Part shown: piece after piece, positions 21,453-32,849 of the stretch | Layout of the letters: each line of letters starts with the position of its first letter | Numbering within the stretch: the first letter of the stretch is position 1 | Assembly (NCBI RefSeq): GCF_027943255.1 | Contig: NC_072895.1 | Coordinates: 80,664,001 to 80,728,000, forward strand | Direction of reading: 5' to 3' | Length of the DNA: 64,000 nucleotides | Source: Anastrepha obliqua | Taxonomy: Eukaryota; Arthropoda; Insecta; Diptera; Tephritidae | Translations under genes and position numbers: made by a program | Notes under the pieces: model-generated | The model's database searches: none | What the model saw: the letters and a program-made list of their open reading frames with translations, nothing else | What the model was told of the DNA's origin: nothing

Positions 21453-22925
21453 TTATTTCGAAAAAATTGTGACCTTACAAAGTTTAGTTTCAATTCGATG
21501 TTTATTGAAGTGCTGTGGGATACATAATATTTCTTGTTTTTCCATCTGGTGCGGAGACGAATAAATCAGAAGGTTTTCCGAGCCACATAGAGGTGACCAT
21601 GTGAGAAGGAGAATCCATCCAAATTTAATCCCCACACTTGTAACGATTGTCCTTGTGCTTTGTTAATAGTCATTGCGAAAGCGAGTCGCACCAGGAACTG
21701 TAAACGTTTGAATTCGAATGGCATATCTGTCGGGATCATTGGGATATGTAGCTACAGTACGTCTTCACCTTTGAAATTTCCAGTCAAAATTGTTGCTTCG
21801 ATAACATTATTCATCATTTTCTTGACTGAGAGTCTAGTTCTGCTGCAAAGTCGTGGTGGATTTATGTTTCGAAGAAGATTGATGGGTACGCCAATTTTCA
21901 ATGTAAGAACAAATTCAAGAATTCAGTTGGATAGTTGACAACCTCGTCTTGATTCCCCACATTCGATGTTTTTGGCTGCTAATATAGCACGCGTACTGAG
22001 CCACTGATGGTTTTTGTAGTTTTGTGCAATGTTTGGGAAAACTTTTTGTATCAATTCGTCGATGCTTTCTGTGATCTTACAGAAGTTTGCTGGCAGGATG
22101 GTACATTGTGTAGATTCATCAACTTCCATTCGCCCATTTCCAATGCCCAATAATTGTTTTGCAAAATTTCCAGCCGATGCATCCCGTTGTAGTTGCACAC
22201 GCATGTTAGTTTTCAAAGCCAATTTCTGTAAACGACGCCATAGAACTGATGATTTAAAACATGCATTAAGTTCATCAGCGGGTGCCGAACGTAGTATAAT
22301 GGGCAGTGTTTGTCGAAAATCACCAGACAATAAAATGAGTGCGCCACCGAAGATCCGTCTGTTTTCTCTCAAATCTCGTAGTGTATGGTCAAGCGCTTCC
22401 AATGCTTTCTTGTGAGACATTGTACATTCGTCCCATATGATAATTTGACACGCTTGGAGTACGTTTCCCATTCCAGAGTTTTTGCTGATGTTGCATGTTG
22501 GTGCCTCAGTGTTTTGCAAATTCAACGGCAGTTTCAATGCTGAACGCTGTTCGGCCACCATCCAAAAGAGTTTTAGCAATTCCAGATGATGCAATAGCCA
22601 GTGCAATATTATTTTGTGATCGTATGGTTGCCAAAATTTGTGAAAGAAGAAAAGTCTTGCCTGTACCACTGGGCGCATCTATGAAAATCAGTCCACCGCT
22701 TTGTTCTGTGATTGCACGCATAATTCTGCCAAACGCAATGCGTTGTTCTGGAATCAACTGCGGGAGATTTGTTCTAACGAATGTCCCCAGTTCGTCAGAA
22801 TCATAGTGTGTTTCTCGTTGCAAATCACGATCGAAAAGGTTGTTTGCAGGTCAGTTTAAAGTAGGCATTCCCAGCTGCATCAGTGCCTTGTTAGCGGTTG
22901 TCAAACATATGTCTTCAATCAAAAT
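21453..22925 (-). pseudogene. Helitron-type PIF1-like helicase relic
   Basis: The minus strand encodes most of a PIF1-family helicase: an N-terminal stretch (ANKALMQLGMPT, RETHYDSDELGTFV), Walker A (IDAPSGTGKTFLLSQIL, about 22630-22680), motif Ia (IASSGIAKTLLDGGRTAFS), Walker B (IIWDECTMSHKKALEALD, about 22380-22440), motif III (ILLSGDFRQTLPII) and the C-terminal motifs (IPMIPTDMPFEFKRLQF, AFAMTINKAQGQSL). Such helicases drive rolling-circle Helitron transposition. Frameshifts lie near 22520, 21925 and 21600, and a stop near 22855. The Rep nuclease part is not seen, and I could not identify Helitron termini. Confidence 0.85.
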
Positions 22926-22939
22926 CTATCTTACATCTA

Positions 22940-23169
22940 TAAACATGCCATATTCGTTTTCTCTGTGTAAAAATACATGGTCATACTAATTTTTACGACA
23001 ATCGGTTGAACGGGGCAGAAGTTGCTACTCTGCAGCGCCACCTGGTAGCAGCAATGAGCATATTCTATAAACCTTCTCCGTGGAAAAATACATATACTTA
23101 TATACCAATTTTTATAATAATCGGTCCAGTAGTTTTTGAGTTCATCGAGGACATACAGACAAACATTCA
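22940..23169 (+). repeat. Conserved-looking TE tail segment
   Basis: The segment carries two similar phrases (tactaatttttacgacaatcggt and ccaatttttataataatcggt) and ends gagttcatcgaggacataca followed by gacaaacattcatttttatatat. This style of ending is familiar from 3' regions of insect transposable elements. Ownership (Helitron or other) is not resolved. Confidence 0.35.
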
Positions 23170-23801
23170 TTTTTATATATAAGAAGAATATTGTTCTGCA
23201 ATTTCAAACTTGTTCATCCAAGAGTGTAAATCCCTCTTTGTCTACCACATCGATATGTCTATATTTTTAAAGAAAGCTTTTCGTGACATCTCAGGTTAGA
23301 TTATTTGGCTGTCTGAGAGATGGGGCACTTGAACGAGAAAACCAATTCGTTCCTTATTATATCACTGCAAGGAGGATAGGGATAAAGAAAGAAAAGAGAG
23401 GATAAGTGGAGGGGTTTGGGAAAACACGCAGCGATGACGTTAGCTACGTACTGTTACAATAACGCGGCTGCACTCAGTCTTGGCATTTTTATATATAAGA
23501 AGAATATTGTTCTGCAATTTCAAACTTGTTCATCCAAGAGTGTAAATCCCTCTTTGTCTACCACATCGATATGTCTATATTTTTAAAGAAAGCTTTTCGT
23601 GACATCTCAGGTTAGATTATTTGGCTGTCTGAGAGATGGGGCACTTGAACGAGAAAACCAATTCGTTCCTTATTATATCACTGCAAGGAGGATAGGGATA
23701 AAGAAAGAAAAGAGAGGATAAGTGGAGGGGTTTGGGAAAACACGCAGCGATGACGTTAGCTACGTACTGTTACAATAACGCGGCTGCACTCAGTCTTGGC
23801 A
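23170..23801. repeat. Perfect 316-bp tandem duplication
   Basis: The segment 23170-23485 is repeated immediately at 23486-23801. I compared them base by base and saw no difference. Each unit starts tttttatatataagaag and ends actcagtcttggca. The unit is non-coding, with a purine-rich middle (ggataaagaaagaaaagaga). The identity implies a recent event or an assembly artefact. Confidence 0.9.
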
Positions 23802-23930
23802 GACCAGCAGTCCAGACCAGCATGAGCAATCCACGTGGGAAATGAGTAGCCAACTTGTTAGCGGGACAACTTTGACGTACTCGGTTTCAAGCGGAATGGA
23901 TGGAATGGTGAACTATATGAGTGACTTATA

Positions 23931-25187
23931 CAGGGTGGCTGATGAAAGCCGCTACCAAAAAAAATTGAATAACTTTTTTTCTTTTTAAGTTATCTGTTCC
24001 ATTTTTGTTTTAATTTGCAGATTGATCTTTAAAATTTATTAAAATGGATAACTGGGACACGCAAACAAGAATTTGGATAGTCCGCCGCTATCACGCACTG
24101 GAGTCCGTAGTTTTGGTACAGAGAGAGTACAGGCGGATGTTTGGCGGCGATCCCCCGAGCAGATGGACCATAATGAGACTGGTGAATAATTTTGCTGAGC
24201 AAGGAACAGTCGCAAGAAGGCCTTATCATCGAAACCCACCAGTTCGGACGGAGGAAACGATCGCTGCTGTAGCTGCAGCTATACAAAGCAATCCAAGGGT
24301 TTCAACAAGAAGCTTATCTGCTCAACTTGGTGTCAGCCGACAGTCTTTGCAAACAATAATGCACAAAGATTTAGACTTATTTCCCTACAAAATTCAAATG
24401 GTTAACAAACTGAACGCCGATTCGCTTGGAATTTTGCCAGAAGATCCTGCAAATGGTGGAAGAAGACCAAAACATGTTAAACTGCCTTTTCATGTCTGAT
24501 GAGGCCCATTTCGATTTAAACGGCAATGTGAACAAACAAAATTGTCAAATATGGAGTACTTCTAACCCACAGATACTCCACGAGACGCTGTATTGTCGGG
24601 CCTTATTTTTTTGAAGAAAATGGTCACACCGTTACGGTTACTGGAGACCGTTACTTGAAAATGCTGAAAGAATTTTTCTATCCAGAACTACGCCGAAAGA
24701 GAATTCCTTTTAACTCTGTGTGGTTTCAACAAGATGGGGCAACGTCTCACATAGCCCAGACTGTTATGACACAGTTGCGACGAAAATTTCCCAATAAACT
24801 GATTTCAAGAAACTCCGAATTTCGTTGGCCCCCCAGGTCGCCTGACCTTACTGCACCTGACTTTTTCTTGTGGGGTTTATGTAAACAAGAAGTTTATAAA
24901 ACAAAGCCAACAAATTTGGGTGAACTAAAACAATCCATTCGGGCAACAATTGCGGCTATTCCTGTCGCAACTCTCAAAGCAGCAATGAACAACTTTTTAC
25001 TAAGATGCCGCACTTGTGTCAACGAGCATGGGGGGCATTTAGATTCAATTATTTTTAAAACTAGTTAAGCTAGATTTAATAAAATTTAATGACCTTCAAC
25101 TTGAAAAAAAAAAAAAAAATGAATTCCATACACTAAAAAAAAAGTTATTTGAGTTTCTTAATGTAGCAAAATTCATCAGCCACCCTG
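23931..25187 (+). mobile_element. DD41D (rosa-type) mariner-like element
   Basis: The termini are CAGGGTGGCTGATGAA, inverted at both ends, flanked by TA at 23929-23930 and 25188-25189. The total length is 1257 bp, normal for this superfamily. It holds one transposase frame, broken twice. Confidence 0.9.
24044..25068 (+). pseudogene. DD41D transposase, two frame breaks
   Basis: Segment 1 (24044-24425) is the DNA-binding half, with helix-turn-helix-like repeats (SRWTIMRLVNNFAEQG, VSTRSLSAQLGVSRQSLQTIM). Segment 2 (24426-24614, +1 frame) has FMSDEAHFDLNGNVNKQNC, where DEAHF holds the first Asp. A small deletion near 24585 removes the VWCG region and shifts the frame. Segment 3 (24655-25068) has VWFQQDGATSHIA (second Asp) and PPRSPDLTAPDFFLWG (third Asp); I count 41 residues between them. 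The ATG at 24044 follows the 5' leader directly. All three Asp survive, but the protein is broken. Confidence 0.88.
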
Positions 25188-25189
25188 TA

Positions 25190-26030
25190 TAAAGGGCAGC
25201 GAATAAAGATCAAGCGGACAAAGATATACAAATGCTTCATCGCAAAAAGTATACAGAAGAAGGAAAGGCCTCTGTTGCGTGGTATGTGGAGAATCTGACT
25301 TCACCTGCTGTTTTCGTTGGTCTTTAGTTCAACGAAAGAAAGAAACGATTGGCACGCTTTAACGAACTCCACCAAAATCACTTAGGCAGTTACTGCCCGA
25401 ATCAAGAAGAATAAGAATTATGAGAAGCTAAAACTGTTTAGGCTAATCTTTATCGATTTTCACCCAAAAGTTTCCCTTCTATTTATTTTATCCGTTTCCG
25501 CTCATTGAACGTAAATAATCAGAATAGGTGCAGGTTATTGACTTGGAGAATTTCGTTTTATTTGCACGCACGGGAGAAAATTTTAATGGCGCACCTCAAA
25601 TTTTTATGATCAGAAGTGCACCAAAAGATAATAATTGCCACAAGCTCTTCTCTTATGAGTGCATGCTATAAAACGATTTTTGCATTAAAGTTCACAAATG
25701 CATGCATGCGTGGCACAGATTTACCTAGCTTTAAGCTGAGGGAAATTTGAGGAAGTTGATACCCGCATACATCCTGTAAATTTTAAGCACATTTTTTTAA
25801 ATTCCTTCCCATATAAATGTTTTACTAAGCTACTTGTGGGCAAGTTTAATGTAGACATAGCTAAATATCGATAATTGAAAGATGGAAGGGATTTTTAAAA
25901 ATTAGGTTTGCAAACCTTTTCTTCATTCTCTCCACACTGTCGATGGCCAGCGTAATAACTTATTTCAGAACCTAAATATAGAAAAAGGGTTTGTTAATAA
26001 TGGTTGCTGCTCAGTAGGTGCACACAGTCA
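25190..26030. other. Unassigned stretch downstream of the DD41D element
   Basis: The first 130 bases read without stops on the plus strand (about 25197-25326) and look compositionally coding-like (ANKDQADKDIQMLHRKKY...), but I recognise no family. The rest is AT-rich with nothing identified. Confidence 0.3.
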
Positions 26031-26039
26031 AAAGTTATT

Positions 26040-27230
26040 TCACAGTGTTTGATTTAACGAATACTCTTCTTAATAGTAACATAGACTAAGTATTCATTAC
26101 TTTTGCTTTAATTTTTTGCGCAAATGGTTGGAAACTGTTTTATGGTCGATCTTTAGACTCTGGGTGATGCTACGACTACCAAGATGCCGGTAAACTTCCA
26201 TTACTTCTGATGCTTTCCATTTCAATTCAACCGGGCTATTCGGGTCATGTTCTTCGATTTCGATGTTACTCAAATATGTTGCTCTCTCGTCAAAATAATG
26301 AGACACGTATTCTTTTTTTCGCCCGAGAAAAATTTTTTTCAAGCTTTATCGGCAATTTTGTTTTTCGGCTCAAAATCGATTGCAAATTTTTTTTAAACTG
26401 CTCCTAACTTAGTCAAAAATGAACCGATTTTAATAATTTTGGGCTCAAAATAATCGTAATTACTTACACGAGCGACTTCATGCAGAAACAATTGCAAAAA
26501 AGTTGTTGAAAATATTTTATTTTGCAAAAAACAAAAAGTGCGAAACGGGTTTTTACTCAAAAATCAAAAGCAACTCATTTTAGCTACTAGGCATTCAGCT
26601 CAATTAAAGTTTGAGATGTCCTTTTGATTTGGAAAAAGTTAAAAAAAATTTTGAAATATTGAATTTCGAGAAAATGAAAAAATTTTTTTTTTTGCAAAAT
26701 AAAAAATTTTCAACTACTTTTTTGCAATTGTTTCTACATGAAGTCACTCGTGCAAGTAATGGCGATCATTTTGAACCCAGAATCATTAAAATCGGTTCAT
26801 TTTTGACTAAGTTATGAGCATTTAAAAAAAATTCTTATATAATTAAAAAAAATCGATTTTTAGCCGAAAAACAAAATTGCCGATAAATCTTGAAAAAAAT
26901 TTTTTCGGGCGAACAAAAAAATACGTGTCTCATTATTTTGACCAGAGAGCAACATATTTGAGTTACATCGAAATCGAAGAACATGACCCGAATAGCCCGG
27001 TTGAATTGAAATGGAAAGCACCTTCTGTGATTGTATCGACATTTTCTTTAACACCAAAAATGCCTGAACGGAATCTACGAAACCAAAATCAATTACCTGT
27101 TACGGTATCGGCTTCCATTTTCGCCTTTATCAAAGAAAAAGTGTAAAATGTACTGAATTTCTTCCTTGTTAGCATGCATAGTGAACACCCTGTAACTCAC
27201 AACTGGAACAAACTAAAAACAGCAAAATAA
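26040..27230 (-). mobile_element. Mariner relic split by a foldback element
   Basis: On the minus strand, the N-terminus of a mariner transposase (NKEEIQYILHFFFDKGEN, about 27100-27160) runs to the motif before ITE and stops at 27022. It resumes at 26209 with EVMEVYRHLGSRSITQSLKIDHKTV, the second helix-turn-helix, then ends near 26100. The foldback element at 26210-27021 therefore sits inside the DNA-binding domain. The catalytic part is absent. The outer ends are approximate because no TIR pair was fixed. Confidence 0.65.
26204..27027. mobile_element. Foldback element, single unit, TSD CTTCTG
   Basis: The 812-bp element (26210-27021) has the same inverted ends as the one at 8002-9541 (TGCTTTCCATTTCAATTCAA and onward). 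Its arms fold back on each other over roughly 350-400 bp with mismatches, around an A/T-rich centre near 26600-26700. It is flanked by CTTCTG at 26204-26209 and 27022-27027. The mariner reading resumes across it, which supports these limits. Confidence 0.82.
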
Positions 27231-27409
27231 TTTTTTAATGTGAAATGCCACCTTAACAACGAGTAGAAATTTTAAAATGTTTGTTCGATACTTTACGCGA
27301 TATCGATCACTACAGCCATCTACTAAGAAAATAATGGATTTCTTTTTCCCCAAATTAATATTAGCAACTATTGGCAACAAAGTAATGTAGCAGTTCTCCT
27401 CTAAAACGC

Positions 27410-27720
27410 GAAGCGCTGTTGATTATTTTGAATTTTTGTGCCAGGGTGTTCCAAGTACGGGTGCGAGAACAAAGAATTGATGTTCTGCTTCTAGGCAACT
27501 GTATATTAAGCTAAGTACGTTAAGATATTGAGATTTAGTAAATTGACGTCGGTCCATACGGTATTTGGGTTCCTGAGAAGTAATGATCTCGTGAAGAAAT
27601 GCTAAACTTTTTAACTTTAGCAAATCATCCAATCGTATGGAAAATATTAGCTTAGAGAAAACGGATATGTCATCGTGGTGTTTTACACAATGAACGTATC
27701 TCGCAACATTGATTTAAAGG
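27410..27720 (-). pseudogene. LINE ORF2 C-terminal fragment (CR1/jockey group)
   Basis: The minus strand reads VARYVHCVKHHDDISVFSK, LDDLLKLKSLAFLHEII, SQEPKYRMDRRQFTKSQ and HQFFVLAPVLGTPWHK. This is the usual end of ORF2 in CR1/jockey-group LINEs, where the pattern LK-R---F---I ... FF----R-WN-LP is common. The WN-LP end has decayed. No tail is preserved. Confidence 0.55.
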
Positions 27721-27724
27721 ACGT

Positions 27725-29035
27725 TAAGCTTACTACGGCACAGACTATTACAATCGTCATTCATACACAATCGGCATATGTTATATAAAAATAAGAAAAA
27801 TTAGACAAAATTTCATCAATATTTAAAATTTTTAGTCAGAATTAAAAAAAAAGTTGTTTACGTAGATTGAAAGCTCAGCTTAAAGTTGGTAGAAAATCTA
27901 GTTGATTTTTTATAATTTTTCTCTTTGACAGAACTACGAAATTATTTTTGATTCGGCAAAAAATGTATCAAAAATCAACGAAAATTTGACTAATTTTTAT
28001 AAATTTTATACAAAGTGTGAAACCTGGATTAATATGGCGTTTATTATAAAATGAAATATATTTTCATAAAAAAATAATTTAAATTAGATATTAAATAAAT
28101 AAATGGTCAAAACTTATCAACATGTTGAGGCGCGGACTGCACATAATCTTATGCAGCGACCTGATGAATGCGTTTTAGGCTCCAGCGAAGTCGATCAGCC
28201 TCAACCCGTTGACAGAAGCTTTACTGTGGATGCTAATTTGTATATGTACCTATCAATAATTATAAGTAAGTCAATTTTATTATAATTATTAAGCCATTCT
28301 GTGTAATAGTTACGCTTGCCGAATAGATATTTAGTACAAAGCAAATCGCATCAAAACTCTTCCTCTTGATAACAGTTCATTTTTAGCAAAAAACCTGTTA
28401 ACCGTCCTAGTAATAAAAGTAAAATTTTCGTGCACTGTTCCTAAATAAAACTGTAGATACTAAACGGATAAGTTTGAAAAGAAGTTTCCTAAACCCGTTA
28501 AGGTTGTGAGCGAATTTTGTGAGCACGTCGATGCGCTAAAATTCTATGCCAAAAAAAGTACACGACAAAAACTGCCAGCTGTAAGCAAGCGTAGCTCAGT
28601 AGAAACTGTGAAATAAAAATACAGGCAGGCGTATTTGAAAGCACGATATTGCAGTTCAATATAAAAATAAAAAAAAAACTTTACAAATTTCTCAGAACGT
28701 TTCTCAGTTGGCTGGCAATATGCCAATGTGACTTGAAAAGTGACGCCTTTGTGTGCACTGGCACAATAAACCACGAAATTTGTGTGAAAGAGCGCCTGCA
28801 AAAGTGGTTTTTACCTTTAATATGACTTCATAACGATCCGAAAAGAGTACAGCGGCCTAATCTCGTGACATGTCATTATAAAAAATGGTTTTGGAATGAC
28901 ACCCTAGCAACAAAGTGTATTTTGTACTAAGGGAGGTAAATCCATCTATCTACGGTCTATTAAAATCTACTGGGCAATGAAATACAATGAAAGCCAAATA
29001 TCTTAAAACTCAGAACGCTGTGCAAACAATACAAC
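27725..29035. other. AT-rich non-coding stretch
   Basis: No repeat ends, RNA-like structures or coding similarity were found. The short frames at 28103-28285 and 28544-28801 are not recognisable. Confidence 0.5.
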
Positions 29036-29037
29036 TA

Positions 29038-30310
29038 TTGGGTAGTCGAAAAAGTCTTTTCGTATTTCTAATCAAACTTCAACTCATTTTTTTATATTTA
29101 TAATGAACTTTATTAAACCAAATATGTACCATATTGGTCGACCACCTTTTGCCATTTTCCTTCTGGAGACATTATTCCATCAGTGTAAAACTTTTGTGGT
29201 TTCTCGGCGAAAAACTGCGACAAGTAATTTTCACAGGCCTCTCTTGAAGCCAACTTTACTCCATTAAGGGAGTTCTGCATTGACCGAAACAAATGGTAAT
29301 CCGATGGTGGAAGGTCAGGACTATATGGTGGATGCATCAAAACTTCCCAGCCATGCTCTCCCAGTTTTTACCGAGTCATCAAAGATGTGTGTGGCCTAGC
29401 GTTGTCCTGATGGGAGACGACGCCCTTTCTGCTGATCAGTTCTGGCCGTTTTTTTCGATTGCTTGCTTAAATCTCATCAGTTATTGACAGTAAAGTGTAG
29501 AATCAATCTTTCGAGCAGGCTGGAGCAGCTCATAGTGAATGATTCCTTTCCAATACCACCAAACACACAGCATAACCTTTCGAGGCGTCAATTCTGGCTT
29601 TGCGACCATTTGTTGAGCTTCACCATCCTTGCACCATGATCTTTTTCGCACATTATTGTCGTATTTGATCCACTTTTCGTCTCCTGTTACCATTCGCTTC
29701 AGAAATGGTTCGATTTCATTTCGTTTCAGCAAAGAATCGCAGATGTTAATTCGGTCCATTAAATTTTTCACAAACAATTCATGTGGTACCCAAACATCGA
29801 GCTTCTTTTTGTAGCCTTTTTAAAATGGTTCAAATCCGTTTGATGATGAATGTTTAGTGCCTTGGCGATGTCATGGCAGCTTATGTGATGGTCCTGGTCA
29901 ATCTTTTCCATAATTTCATCGACTTTTTCAACGATAGGTCGACCGGAGCGAGGTGCATCTTTCACATCGAAATTTCCAGAACGGATGCAAGCGAACCATT
30001 GTTGTGCTACACGAACTGATACAGCATCGTCTCCGTAAATTTCACTGGTGGGTTGTGTGGCATTCTTCTCTTTTTTATATATTACAAAAATTTCAAAATA
30101 TACCGAATTTCTTCATTATTTTCACTCATTTTTGAACAGCTATAACTTTTTTTTAACTTCTGCGAATTTAATTTTTTTTGGTTAAAAGAAGCTTAAAATG
30201 TCACCTTTCTAACACCATATGATATGACACATGTGACTGGTAGCACTGGAGATAGATGACTCCAACGACATCTATTGACCAAATACGAAAAGACTTTTTG
30301 AACTACCCAA
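29038..30310 (-). mobile_element. Mariner DD34D element with both TIRs
   Basis: The ends are TTGGGTAGTCGAAAAAGTCT (left) and TTGGGTAGTTCAAAAAGTCT (right, complemented), flanked by TA at 29036-29037 and 30311-30312. The length is 1273 bp. The transposase is on the minus strand. TIR start and protein resemble the element at 51597 (TTGGGTTGGGG), so the two are sister families. Confidence 0.92.
29113..30129 (-). pseudogene. Mariner transposase relic, three frames
   Basis: ATG at 30129 begins MSENNEEIRYILKF and is soon followed by a stop. DAPRSGRPIVEKVDEIMEKI (29880-29965) is the second helix-turn-helix. The frame 29481-29777 holds LLKRNEIEPFLKRMVTGDEKW (first Asp) and VMLCVWWYWKGIIHYELL. HQDNARPH, in another frame, lies near 29390. 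The last frame, 29113-29340, has MMHPPYSPDLPPSDYHLF (third Asp) and a normal C-terminus. Indels put the pieces in different frames, so there is no functional product, although the triad itself is preserved. Confidence 0.85.
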
Positions 30311-30534
30311 TATTTAAAAATTAATGCCGGCTGGCTTCCGAGGAAATCACTAAGGTTTTTTTGCAAGTCCTGATATTAAACCAAAACTGCGATCATTTGC
30401 TTAAAGCAATGAAATCAATACTTTTTTATGAATTAATTAATATTAATTAAGCACATTCATGTTTTATAAGGATTCAAATGTGTACAATTTTTTGTGTGCC
30501 CATATGTACTTATACATATATATTTACATATATA

Positions 30535-30562
30535 TATATAATTGGCGCGTACACCCTTTTGG
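30535..30562 (-). repeat. SINE 3' end scrap with AT microsatellite
   Basis: The bases ttggcgcgtacaccctttt (30542-30560) are the complement of the SINE 3' end (gtacgcgccaa) seen at 4300-4315. They follow a TA microsatellite (30510-30541), as expected for the SINE tail on the minus strand. The head is absent. Confidence 0.5.
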
Positions 30563-30564
30563 AA

Positions 30565-32240
30565 ATTACATACTTAAACAATTAGTCATTGTAAGGCGAC
30601 CCTTCACCCTAATGCTTCTTCAATTTTAACCTCAAAGGCTAAATTTTCGAAAGTCATAAAAATTGTCGCCACCTAAATTATATGGAGAAACTTTTGCAAG
30701 GTAAGTGAACTAAACTTAACAAAAACTTGTTCTTACACTTACATGCAGACGCACTTATTGTTTATAACACTTAAAACTTAAGTAACGCATGCAAGTAAAC
30801 TATTTATATGCCGCCTTTGGCGAGTGACTGTATCTAACTATTAGTGCTTGGTGAGCAGTGGCGTATGAGCAACTGATTCTACGTACGAGTATTGGAGCGT
30901 AAACGCAAATGCGTGTCTGCGCAAATACGGTTTACTGCTTGCGCAAGTTTAACGAGTTTTTCATTGTGAAAGCATGCTCCGGGTTTTAGCTATAAAAATT
31001 CGTTGGTCAGCGTTTAAGTGTTGATAATGATCCTACGTACCTGAAGTCCACTTCAAAAAATAAATTATGGAAAGGATTTAAGGCTTTGTGCTTTATAATT
31101 AAACAAGACATATTCGATATTTTCTGTAATTTATTAACATTTACATTTTGAATTTTTCAAAAGCATCCAAATTACATGAAATACAATGAAGTATTTTGAT
31201 ATGTTAAAATAGCTGTGTTAACCATAATTTTATTTTAAAATAACGCTCCACTAGTGTTGACACACCTACACCTTGGTACAATTCTAAACAGTGATTCTTC
31301 TGTGGGGTCATAAGCATTGTTTTAAGTTTTTATTATCAATAGTTTTTAATGGCGGCATTACTAGTGTCTGTTAGTGCGAGAGAAAGTTTTCCATTTCACT
31401 ATTATAAAAAAATATTCAGGCTCCTGTAAAAGTTTTAGTTAGGTTCAGGTGCATTTGCACGAAGACAATGGCTGCATTATAAGTGAATTGCCATCACTCA
31501 TTGTATCCATATAACAATAGTGGGTTGAAGAGCACGTCGCTAAAAGTAAGAAAAAATGGTAAAAGATTTTATATGACTTACATATAACTTTATACATTTT
31601 TTTTGCTAAAAACTGAATCGCTTATAACTTCACTTAAATCTAACAGTAAGCTTTTTTGGGTTGGCTCATTTTTGCCCGCATACCTGTACCTTAATTTAAC
31701 GCAGGGTGATCTCTTTATTCTAGGCGGCATATGTTGATTGTGTTCGGAAAGGCAAGAGGTTTCGGGTGGATGTGCAATTTTCGTCATCGACAATAGATAT
31801 TTGAAGATCGCTTTATATGTACTGTGCTGGTGATTTTGTCCCAAGAAGAACGAGTAGTGGCCCAAAGCTGTACAGCATACATGTTGGCCTTATAAGGGAA
31901 TTGTAAATATAGTAGGTTCATTACCTAATACATTATACTAAATTTTATATTTTACAAATTTAATCAATTTTACAAAAAGTGAGAAGCAAAAAAGGTAATA
32001 AAAACTAGAATTTAACATTTTTGCATTAAATATCAGCATCACTTTTTTTTTTTGCGAGGAGCTAGCATCGAAAGCCTGTACCTCGAACGTGTCTTTAACC
32101 CGAACTAAATTTCCTGCCGCCACTGTACATATCCACTCCCGATTACCGATTATCCTCTACCGTTGAAAACTGTACTCTACGTCAGTTACTTTGCATATGT
32201 AGTCCGTCAAAAGTTGCATGTAATTTAATCTTCCCACGGT
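30565..32240. other. AT-rich non-coding stretch
   Basis: The minus frame at 31590-31865 (91 codons) has balanced composition but no motif I know. Nothing else is identified. Confidence 0.45.
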
Positions 32241-32249
32241 TTTGTTCAT

Positions 32250-32560
32250 TTCTCAAGGAAACCACCCCAGTTGGGCCTATCCTTTCTGTCCCACCACGCT
32301 TATCTCCCATGGGCTTAAGAGCGCATTTCTTTGTCAAATATTGTCTGTTTAGCTGCCACTAACCTCGTAGGCGTCTGAGTGCTCTTGTCGACTAAATCTT
32401 ATCCCACGCATACTTTGAAGTCATCATGATGTCGACTATGTCTTCTGGTATTATCGAATATTCTGATAGTGCGGCTAAATCACGTCTGCTTCTTGCAAAT
32501 CATGGGCACACAAAACACATATACCGTGCATCTGCCTCTTCATTGTGCCAAAATAATCTT
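32250..32560 (-). pseudogene. LINE ORF2 C-terminal zinc-knuckle fragment
   Basis: The minus strand gives DARYMCFVCPRFARSRRDLAA across two frames (C-x4-C type cluster, about 32470-32545), then EYSIIPEDIVDIMMTSKYAWD. This order (a DAEHVFF-CPRF-like motif followed by an acidic helix) is the familiar end of R1- and jockey-group LINE ORF2 proteins. Stops follow. It is a short old piece without a tail. Confidence 0.5.
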
Positions 32561-32849
32561 TTTCATTTGTTGTACCACCGACTGACAACTATGCCATTGT
32601 AATTATTTAAATTTAATAAGAAATAAAGAACGTGAAACAACAACAACTGGACATAAAGCGATTCCCGTACTCGCGATATAGGTTCTTTTGGTAGCAACCA
32701 TGACCTTTCAGAATTGTGCTAGTTGGAAGTTAAGCTCATCATATTTCGACTTAACCATCTTCCGTTGCTTGGTATTAGTCGACCTTTTGGTGCTACATTA
32801 AATCCAACAAGTCCTTATGCAAGTACACCGACTGCTGTTCGTGACTCTT

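Noticed and set aside
22029..22415. 128-codon plus-strand frame
   Set aside because: It is antisense to the Helitron helicase motifs (Walker B and motif III).
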